Assembly (NCBI GenBank): GCA_964017185.1
Contig: OZ024877.1
Span: 2,458,006-2,522,005, forward strand
DNA from: Rugalucina vietnamica
Taxonomy: Eukaryota > Mollusca > Bivalvia > Lucinida > Lucinidae
Direction: 5' to 3'
DNA: 64,000 bases
Of this stretch, positions 25,105 through 32,655 are shown piece after piece; position 1 is the stretch's first letter, and every line of letters begins with the position of its first letter. The notes beneath the pieces are model-generated. The model saw nothing but the letters and a program-made list of their open reading frames with translations. It was not told the origin of the DNA and ran no database searches. The translations under genes were made by a program, and so were the position numbers.

Positions 25105-25310
25105 ATGGTACCCACCATGAGCACCCGACTACCCAGTCGTCCTTGCTCCAACTTGGGTCACCCATCCAGCCACTAACCAAGCTCAACGTTGCTTAACTTG
25201 CAACAATATCCAGACACACTACGCGTCGCTGTAAAAGCTAGCTCATACAGCAAGGCTGTATATGTGTCTGATATACCTGTGGCACCCCAGCCACTACACT
25301 ACTCCCTCCT
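25105..25310 (-). repeat. 5S rRNA-derived repeat, copy A
   Basis: The - strand carries AAGTTAAGCAACGTTGAGC, then GGTTAGTGGCTGGATGGGTG and ACC. These match the A box, intermediate element and C box of the animal 5S rRNA internal promoter in order and spacing. The 5' part of 5S is only weakly recognisable, so it is not a functional 5S gene. It is best read as a 5S-derived SINE (SINE3-like) or 5S pseudogene. Confidence 0.7.
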
Positions 25311-25380
25311 TTTTTCCTTAAGGAGCGGAGCATATCCTCGCATGAGCTCGTCAAGTACCTCGTCGCCAGTAAAATGACTG

Positions 25381-25586
25381 ATGGTACCCACCATGAGTTC
25401 CCGACTACCCAGTCGTCCATGCTCCAACTTGGGTCACCCATCCAGCCACTAACCAAGCTCAACATTGCTTAACTTGCAACAATATCCAGACACACTACGC
25501 GTCGCTGTAAAAGCTAGCTCATACAGCAAGACTGTATATGTGTCTGATATACCTGTGGCACCCCAGCCACTACAGCAGTACTCCAA
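25381..25586 (-). repeat. 5S rRNA-derived repeat, copy B
   Basis: Direct duplicate of copy A with a 276-bp period and only scattered differences (AACATTGAGC for AACGTTGAGC, for example). It carries the same A-box and C-box blocks, and the shared sequence extends well beyond the 5S-like part. Confidence 0.7.
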
Positions 25587-26076
25587 GTTCGCATTCATTT
25601 TTTCTTCATCGGATATTGTCAGTATGAATGCAAAGACGTCACAATTCAGCCAGATAACATAAACATAAATATAAAAAGAAAATGACCAATGAAAACGTAA
25701 AATAAAAATGTGAATGCTAATAATTGAATTGTGAAGTCTCATTTATGGGACTACTACAGCAGTTACCTTCTGTTCACAGCTGTAATTCCACAGCTGTAGA
25801 TCCTGTATCAGTTATTAAAAAGCGATAATTTCAAGAAATGAACTTCGTGGAACGGATATCATCCGATTAAGCTGCAATAATTGCAAAATGACTGATAATT
25901 CCGTAAAATTATGATACTGATAAAACTGAAAGTAGACAATGAATGGATTACTTGTTTAATATTATCGGTGTTTCGGTCGTTTAGTCGTGGGGTAAGAAAT
26001 AAAAGCCGGAATCTATACCGGATACCGGGTATCTTCTTAACAAAGCTCTTTGTGAATCTGGGGTTAGTAACTTGAA

Positions 26077-26132
26077 CTTCCTGGTGAAATAATGTCGTTT
26101 GGCGTGTCACCGGTAAACTATTCTGATTCTGA
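26077..26132 (+). repeat. RT2-family 3' tail fragment
   Basis: CCTGGTGAAATAATGTCGTT, TGGCGTGTCACCGGTAAACT then ATTCTGATTCTGAT. It matches the 3' end of the RT2 LINE at 26527-26600 (opposite strand) and has the short ATTCTG tail repeat. Confidence 0.55.
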
Positions 26133-26282
26133 TGGCATCGTATGTTTGCCTACTTACGACATTACGATTGTCTTAAGATGACCACCTGAAAATTTACGCC
26201 ATTGCAATTGAGTTATTCTAAGCTATCATAACTTTTTGCAATGAAAAGTGTCACTTCGTAAGATAAGACGATGCTAAGGTGG

Positions 26283-26432
26283 GCTTAAGTTCGGGTAACT
26301 GAGTGGCCGCCTATTGGGGAATAGCTGCTCACTCGGCTTACGGTAATGTTATCTTGGTATAGGTTTGTGGAGTGGGAATTTCTCTCTGATTGTGCCATTT
26401 CCTGATCATTGCCTACTTTTACCTTTTGAGTT
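26283..26432 (+). repeat. Q interspersed repeat, copy 3
   Basis: AAGTTCGGGTAACTGAGTGG through CCTGATCATTGCCTACTTTT. It is a shorter internal form than copies 1 and 2. Confidence 0.7.
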
Positions 26433-26526
26433 GACCTTAAAGTTACGATGCTGTCAAGTTGTTGCTTGAACAGAGCCCGCCGATCTTGTGAAAGTAATTT
26501 CTTCTCACTAATTTTACACTCTTTTA

Positions 26527-26830
26527 TAAGATTCACTCTGAATCTGAATAGTTTACTGGTGACACGCCAAAGTACATTATTTCACCAGGGGGTTCGGATG
26601 GGGGAGAAATTAGTCCCTTGAACGCACGAGTGAAGCGAACTTGGACACACAGTCATCAGACATTCCAGCAGAGGAGATAAGTGAATCAGGGAGGTCATTC
26701 CAGTCCCTGATAGTCTGTGGAAAGAAACTACTTTTGTACGCTTCTTTGCTAGCTGAAGGTATCTGAAAAGCCAAAGAGTGTTGATTTCTACAACGCCTAT
26801 TCTTTGGGATAAGGTCATCTGTGGGTATTC
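26527..26830 (-). mobile_element. RT2 LINE, 3' end of the reading frame and 3' UTR
   Basis: On the - strand the C-terminal reverse-transcriptase tail reads IPTDDLIPKNRRCRNQHSLA, then FQIPSASKEAYKSSFFPQTI, DWNDLPDSLI and SDDCVSKFASLVRSRD. It then stops and ends in a short UTR with CACCAGTAAACTATTCAGAT. It is continuous with 27194-27403 and 30533-31640 once two insertions are removed. Confidence 0.75.
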
Positions 26831-27183
26831 CATTCTCGCGAGATCTGACGAGACCTCATCTAGATCTCTCGCATTTGACGCTTTGAATTATGGGATATAG
26901 CCAAAATCGGCTAATCTCGTGTTCATGAGATCAGACGATACCTTATCTAAAACCTTATCTAAATTATTTTTTTTTCTCCAAAACTTATACATTTATATTT
27001 ATCTTGGTAACATAATACACATCGAAAGAGAATCTTACAAAATACCTTCAAATCCTGATTATAAAATGAATGTCTGGTACTCCAATTATGGCGGAAAATA
27101 TGGCCGCAATGGCGGTCAATCCCAGAAGCCAAGCGTCAACTGCGACAGGTCAGTGCTTACAGCGCTACCTGGCGGCGACAATG
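26831..27183. mobile_element. 353-bp insertion with 10-bp target duplication
   Basis: GTGGGTATTC at 26821-26830 is repeated at 27184-27193, and the RT2 reading frame is continuous once the insert and one copy are removed. The ends are weakly inverted: CATTCTCGC left, GGCGACAATG right. A 10-bp duplication is closest to Mutator-like elements. No protein is encoded. Confidence 0.6.
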
Positions 27184-27193
27184 GTGGGTATTC

Positions 27194-27403
27194 TGGCTTT
27201 ACCCTTCAGACCTTTGTATAGCAATATAAGTCTACTATCCTTCCTCCTTTTCTGAAGAGATTCCCATTTCAGTTGACCTAAAATGCCAGTCATGCTCCCA
27301 GTTTCAAAAACATAATTTCCCGTCACAAACCTTGCCGCACGATTTTGGACCTTTTCCAGTTCTTCCTGGAGGCCATGAGTGTGAGGGTCCCAAACTGAGC
27401 TTC
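27194..27403 (-). mobile_element. RT2 LINE, middle-to-late RT fragment
   Basis: The - strand frame gives NGSSVWDPHTHGLQEELEKV, QNRAARFVTGNYVFETGSMT and LQKRRKDSRLILLYKGLKGK. This is the segment after the RT palm in LINEs. It joins 30533 across the RT1 insertion and 26830 across the 353-bp insert. Confidence 0.75.
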
Positions 27404-27410
27404 CATTTTC
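27404..27410. repeat. Target-site duplication, left of RT1
   Basis: CATTTTC here equals CATTTTC at 30526-30532. The pair brackets the RT1 LINE inserted into RT2. Confidence 0.75.
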
Positions 27411-30400
27411 TTACCTTACCGATTTCTTACCGACGTAGACACCAATGTAAGTCATCTGACTTCTTCAGGCGCATTTTGATGTGTATTCCATGTAAGTCCG
27501 GTAGTTTGGCCGGGCTCATAGCACGGAGCAGTGAATTTGTATGGGTGTCTGCTCCAATGTTTGTTCAATCTGCTCTTGAAAGTGTTCAGGGAGGGTGCCA
27601 TGACAACGTCCTCAGGGAGCTGATTCCATATGTTTACAACACGGTTGCTGAAGCTGTTTGCTCTAACATTTAACCTTGATCTTTCCTTAAACAACTTTTT
27701 TGGGTGACCCCGTGTACGGTTATAGGTTATCACTGAGAAAAGTTTGTTCTTGTCAACTTTATCAATGTCATTTAATATCTTATAGACTTGTATAATGTCT
27801 GCACGCTGTCTTCTGTATTCTAATGTTGGTAAACCTAACTTCCTAAGCCTTTCTGGGTATGACAAGTTTTTACATGCTCTAACTAATTTAGTTGCACGAC
27901 GTTGAACGTTTTCAATAGATATTCTGTCTTTCTTATACAATGGGGACCAGATCACTGTGGCGTACTCCAAATGCGGGCGCACAAGTGATTTGTATAAAGA
28001 CATAAACATCTCTGTATCTAAATATGTGAATGTTCTAAAGATAATGCCTAAATTTCTATTGGCTAAGTTGACTTTTGCCGATATGTGGTCTCTGAAGGTT
28101 AACTTGCTGTCAATACTTACACCTAAATCTTTTTCATTTGCGACCTTTTCTATGGCCTGTGGACCACTTTCTGTCTGCATGGTATAAGTGTATCCTGTAT
28201 CTTGCGGCCCGACATGTAGCTGATGACATTTTTTAATGTTGAATAACATTTCCCAGTCTATCGACCAAGTACCTGCGTTGTTGACACTACGTTGTAGGAG
28301 TTGCACATCGTTTAAGCTTGATATTACACTATACAGCTTAGCGTCATCAGCGAACAGTTTCAGTAGCACCTCAATTACGTCAGGAAAGTCATTTATAAAC
28401 ACCAGGAATAGCACCGGCCCCAGGACGCTGCCTTGGGGGATACCGCTAGTAACATCTCTCCATTCTGATTTTGAACCATTTATAGTAACTCTTTGTTGCC
28501 TATTGCTTAAAAATTCTTTAATCCACTGATAAGTATTACCTCTTATTCCATATGCATATAACTTCTTCAATAACCGCTGGTGCGGAACCTTGTCAAAGGC
28601 TTTTTGGAAGTCGAGGTAAATTACATCGACTCCCATGCCAGTGTCCAAGGCCTGGGTGATATCCTCTATATATTCCAACAGTTGTGTGGTACAAGATTTG
28701 CCAGCTATGAATCCGTGTTGACACTCAGTAAATAAATTGTTGGTAGTCATATGTTGGACAATTTCATCCCTTATTATGCGTTCCATAATCTTGCCCGGAA
28801 CGGAGGTAAGACTGATGGGTCGATAATTTTCTGGAAGTTTTTTGTCTCCTTTCTTGAAAATAGCTGTTACGTTTGCTTTTTTCCAACAGTCTGGTAATTT
28901 GGATTCTTGAAAGGATTTGTTGAATAAAATACATAGAGGCTTTTTCAGCTGATCTTTCGTTTGTTTTAAGAAGTGTGAGTGTATTTTGTCAGGTCCCTGA
29001 GATTTTGAGGGTTTTAAGTTACTGATGATTTCTTCAACTTTTTTCTCTGTGATTACTATTTGATCTAGCTCATGATTAAAGTTTCTATCATTAAAATCTG
29101 GTATTGTATTGGTGTTTTCATTGGAGAATACACTGGAAAAATATTCATTTAAGGTGTTAGCGGTTTCCTGGTCACTTGAAGTTAAAGTTCCATCTGAACT
29201 TAAGAGCCGAGACACTGATTTTATGGTTTTTGAATTCTTGCTGACATAGTTCCAGAACAATTTATTGTCAGTTTTTATCCTTGCGGCCAGATCTTTTTCG
29301 TAAGCGTATTTTGCGCTACGCAATTCAAGGGTTACGGCATTTCTAGCAATTTTATACTGGTTAAAATTGACAGGTGATTTACAGTACTTGTATTTAAGCC
29401 ATTTCCTATGTTTATTCTTGATAGCATCCAAACAGGACTGTGTGACAACTGGTCCAGCTTTCTCACGTTTCTGACGAGGTTTACTCTCCGGTATGAATTT
29501 CTCTAGTAGATCGATGTATTGCTCTGTAAACCATAACCAGGAGCTCGACAAATCTAGACCTTCCATCTCACCTTCCCAATTTGTTTGCTCAAGTTGGCTT
29601 ATTATACTCTGGTAATCTCCCTTGAAAAAATTGTATCTAGAATGCGTATTATTCTTTGAAGTGTTTGGGGTGTAACAATTGAATTTAAAAGATAAAACTA
29701 AATGGTCACTTCTACCTACACTGGGGTTGTACTGAATGTCAGATACCATTCCTTCTTCGTTTGAAAAGATAAGGTCGAGGATTGATGGTTCATTGTTTGC
29801 TCGATAGCGTGTTGGTTCTAACACATGCTGAAACATGAAGGAGTCCCTAATACTTTCAATGAACAAGGTGGAGTTTTGCTGCTCATTAGATGAAGTAGAC
29901 ATATCTGACCAATTTATGTCTCTGAAGTTAAAATCACCCATTATCAATTTATGTGAATATCTCATGTCTTTTACCTTGCCGAAAAGCTGAAAAAGTTCCA
30001 GGCAGTTTTCATTAGAGCAGTTTGGACTTTTGTAAATACATCCTATTAACAATGAATCACTGTTTTGTAATTTGATAGAACACCAGACTGATTCTTGAAA
30101 GTCTGTTTCCATAACTACTTTATCTGCACAAATTTCGGTTCGTACGAAGATTCCAACCCCTCTTCCTTGATTTGTAGGACCGATAAAAGTGTCATATCCT
30201 TGGAACTGGTAATAAGTATCCAAGTTCTCAAACAAACTATGTTTAGGATAAATTTCATTTAATGCAAAAATATCAATACTAGTGCTGCTCAGCAGCTGTT
30301 CCAGTTCTAGTTTCTTACTCTGTGTAAGGCAGTCAACATTTGAATATAAAACTGAAAGATTTTCTATACAGTTATGATGTAAAAGTTTACTATTTACACT

Positions 30401-30525
30401 AAAATTTTCTCCTGAATTTACAGAGTTAAAATTAAAATTCCTTTCCTACCCGAGATTTGGTTGACCTGGTTGGGACCAGGTTAGCTGATACTCTTCTGTT
30501 TGTGTGCCACCTAAAACAGTAATGT
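27411..30525 (-). mobile_element. RT1: CR1/jockey-like LINE, intact reading frame
   Basis: 3,115-bp non-LTR retrotransposon bounded by 7-bp target duplications and inserted in RT2. The 3' end carries short repeats (GGTAAGAAATCGGTAAGGTAA-like) rather than poly(A), as in CR1/L2 LINEs. No ORF1 is present, so it is either naturally short or 5'-truncated. The 5' 75 bp has a TAG in frame with the main reading frame. Confidence 0.8.
27452..30235 (-). CDS. RT1 endonuclease-reverse transcriptase
   Basis: 927 residues from the first ATG, without a stop. The frame is open about 70 codons further upstream, where the true endonuclease N-terminus (LSVLYSNVDCLTQSKKLELE) lies, so the real start is upstream and not an obvious ATG. 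The apurinic endonuclease part shows MGDFNFRDINW near residue 98 and GRSDHLVLSF near residue 173. The RT palm shows YLDFQKAFDKVPH, GIPQGSVLGPVLF and the catalytic box FADDAKLYS. The tail has VRANSFSNRVVNIWNQLPED. Key endonuclease and RT catalytic residues are present, so the copy could be recently active. CR1 versus jockey clade is not decided. Confidence 0.85.
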   Translation of the reverse strand: MFENLDTYYQFQGYDTFIGPTNQGRGVGIFVRTEICADKVVMETDFQESVWCSIKLQNSDSLLIGCIYKSPNCSNENCLELFQLFGKVKDMRYSHKLIMGDFNFRDINWSDMSTSSNEQQNSTLFIESIRDSFMFQHVLEPTRYRANNEPSILDLIFSNEEGMVSDIQYNPSVGRSDHLVLSFKFNCYTPNTSKNNTHSRYNFFKGDYQSIISQLEQTNWEGEMEGLDLSSSWLWFTEQYIDLLEKFIPESKPRQKREKAGPVVTQSCLDAIKNKHRKWLKYKYCKSPVNFNQYKIARNAVTLELRSAKYAYEKDLAARIKTDNKLFWNYVSKNSKTIKSVSRLLSSDGTLTSSDQETANTLNEYFSSVFSNENTNTIPDFNDRNFNHELDQIVITEKKVEEIISNLKPSKSQGPDKIHSHFLKQTKDQLKKPLCILFNKSFQESKLPDCWKKANVTAIFKKGDKKLPENYRPISLTSVPGKIMERIIRDEIVQHMTTNNLFTECQHGFIAGKSCTTQLLEYIEDITQALDTGMGVDVIYLDFQKAFDKVPHQRLLKKLYAYGIRGNTYQWIKEFLSNRQQRVTINGSKSEWRDVTSGIPQGSVLGPVLFLVFINDFPDVIEVLLKLFADDAKLYSVISSLNDVQLLQRSVNNAGTWSIDWEMLFNIKKCHQLHVGPQDTGYTYTMQTESGPQAIEKVANEKDLGVSIDSKLTFRDHISAKVNLANRNLGIIFRTFTYLDTEMFMSLYKSLVRPHLEYATVIWSPLYKKDRISIENVQRRATKLVRACKNLSYPERLRKLGLPTLEYRRQRADIIQVYKILNDIDKVDKNKLFSVITYNRTRGHPKKLFKERSRLNVRANSFSNRVVNIWNQLPEDVVMAPSLNTFKSRLNKHWSRHPYKFTAPCYEPGQTTGLTWNTHQNAPEEVR

Positions 30526-30532
30526 CATTTTC
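30526..30532. repeat. Target-site duplication, right of RT1
   Basis: CATTTTC, the partner of 27404-27410. Confidence 0.75.
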
Positions 30533-31636
30533 CAAGACCGGTCGCACCAGTCCTTTATAAGCTGCTTCTTTCACATCTGGGGGACAAGAATACAAATTTC
30601 TCCTCAAGAATCCGAGAGTTCTGTTAGCCTTTGTACAAACATTGGAAATATGAGTATTCCATTTCAAATCATTTGTGATAGTTACACCCAGGTATTTTAT
30701 GCTTTCAACGTTTTCCAGTACAGTGCCCTCAAGGGTGTAGTTAGCCTGTATCTTACTAGACCGTTAATTTGTCAGCTGCATCATGTTGCATTTGACGGGT
30801 TGAAATCTCATTCCCCATTTCCTAGCCCAACTGCCTAAACGATCAATGTCTCTCTGAAGTTTCAATGTATCCTCTTCATTCTTGATTTCACGATAGCAAA
30901 CACAATCATCAGCAAAGAGTCTTATTTCAGACTCAATGTCTGCTGAGATGTCATTTATATACAAGGAAAACAGCAGGGGGGCCGAGAACGGTGCCCTGAG
31001 GGACACCCGACACAACTGGAGCCCAATCCGATTTAATACCATTAACCACTACCCTTTGTTGTCTGAAACAAAGGAAAACATTTATCCAATTCAGTGTTGT
31101 TCCACCTATTCCATAGCTAAACAATTTGCTTTTAACGAGTTCATGGGGAGGAGTATCGAAAGCCTTTTCAAAATCGAGTATAAAAGTGTCGACCTGGCCT
31201 TTTTTGTCTAAGATTTTGGCCCAGTCATTTATCACTGTAGTCAACTGAGTTTCACAGCTATGCCATTTCCTAAATGCGTGTTGCCTGTCCGACAAGAGTT
31301 CATGTTCATCAAGATGGGCCATAATATTTGAGCATACAATATGTTCAAGAAGCTTACAAGGAATGCATGTCAAAGAAACAGGGCAGTAATTGCGGGCAAG
31401 TGACCTGTCGCCCTTCTTAAACAGGGGGCAAATATTAGCAAGAGACCATTCTTTAGAAAAAAAACTTTCATATTTTATTTAGGAATTTCACCTGTATCAA
31501 TTGACTGCTGGAAGAGATGGGCGAATACCGGCCCTAATTCCATAGCCAGTTCCTTTAGGACTCTGGGATGAAGCTCATCAGGCCCTAAGGCTTTAGACGG
31601 GTTTAGACCTTTGAGAAGTTTGGTCACCCCGGTACA
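30533..31636 (-). pseudogene. RT2 LINE reverse transcriptase, broken N-terminal part
   Basis: Reverse-transcriptase palm on the - strand in several frames. It runs LKGLNPSKALGPDELHPRVL, ELLSDRQHAFRKWHSCETQL, FILDFEKAFD, VVSGVPQGTVLGP, then after a frameshift near 30960 LFADDCVCYREI, and after another GFLRRNLYSCPPDVKEAAYK. A stop and an A-run frameshift also interrupt 31460-31485. The endonuclease part is missing because the element is cut at 31636 by another LINE piece. Inactive. Confidence 0.75.
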
Positions 31637-31995
31637 GTGTCTCTTGATACAGATAGATATCTGACCCCAACAACCAACTTAAGACGCACCAGGGCATCTC
31701 ATAATTCACAATACACAAGATATATGACCTATAGTGATGTTCAGAAGAATTCTTTTTTCCCTTGGACTATCCCTTTATGGAATTGTCTTCCCTCTTCAGT
31801 GGTCTCATCAAAGACTGCTGAAGAATCCAAGGCTCTTATTTAGATTAGGGGTTCAGATGTATACGTTTTAGTATGCCTCTGTCTAGCTTCTTGTAAATAG
31901 TTTTAATGGCCCATCCCGAATGTTCTACCCATCTTGCTTTATTTGAAATTTAGCACTCACCCCACACCTGAGATAGTATATGAAGATAGATAAAT
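31637..31995 (+). pseudogene. RT3 LINE 3' end (5'-truncated)
   Basis: The + strand gives DTDRYLTPTTNLRRTRASHN, then SQYTRYMTYSDVQKNSFFPW, TIPLWNCLPSSVVSS and stop at about 31843. This is a LINE ORF2 C-terminus, followed by a 3' UTR that ends in AGATAG repeats. It is a dead 5'-truncated copy of a third LINE family, head-to-head with RT2. Confidence 0.65.
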
Positions 31996-32049
31996 TGTGG
32001 CATTGCTAGGAGTATAAATCAAGGCTATCAAAAAGATATAGGCATCCTC

Positions 32050-32620
32050 GACTTTGCGAAAGCCTCACAAATGAGGCTTTCAGTGAAGAGGGACTAAAAC
32101 GGTATTCAGGGCTAAAGAACTTCTTACGTCGTCGGAAATATATACCCAGGTGGGTATCGATGGCGAAGTTTCGATCCAACAGAGGCAGACGACTGTGTTG
32201 TATACCTTCAAATTGACTCTCCCCAAGACCATGTCATACTACAGGAAGACTTTAAAAAACTATGGCTCACTTTACTTGGCCTGTAATGATAGAAAAGCAT
32301 TTTCACTTCCTCTGACCAAAGTCGATATACACTTTGGTCATGTCAGAATGTATGCGATGCCTTATCCTATCTTCTGGATAATATTTATATTACATTTACA
32401 GACAATTTGTTGGAATCACGATGGGTACCAATTGCACCCCTCTCGTAGTTGATCTATTTTTATACTGCTACGAAAGAGATTTCATGGATTCTCTTAACCA
32501 TGACAATCAAGCTGATGTTATCGAGGCCTTTAATTCGACTTCTAGGTACCTCGGTGACCTTTTGAACAGTGACAATCCTTATTTTGAAGGCATGGTCAAA
32601 CAAATTTATCCCCCTGAACT
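32050..32620 (+). pseudogene. Penelope-like reverse transcriptase, left part
   Basis: Readable pieces are QTTVLYTFKLTLPKTMSYYR (out of frame), then VGITMGTNCTPLVVDLFLYC, YERDFMDSLNHDNQADVIEA, STSRYLGDLLNSDN and MVKQIYPPEL. The GI.MGTNCAPLVADLF type box is found in a Penelope-like/unclassified RT group common in molluscs and cnidarians. The catalytic Y-L-D-D is Y-L-G-D here, and there are frameshifts upstream. It is cut at 32620 by the RTE-like LINE and resumes at 36817. Confidence 0.6.
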
Positions 32621-32655
32621 GATAGTTCGTCTCTCACTAATGAGAAAGACCATCA

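Noticed and set aside
25105-25230. Functional 5S rRNA gene
   Set aside because: Only the internal promoter part matches well; the 5' third of 5S is not recognisable.
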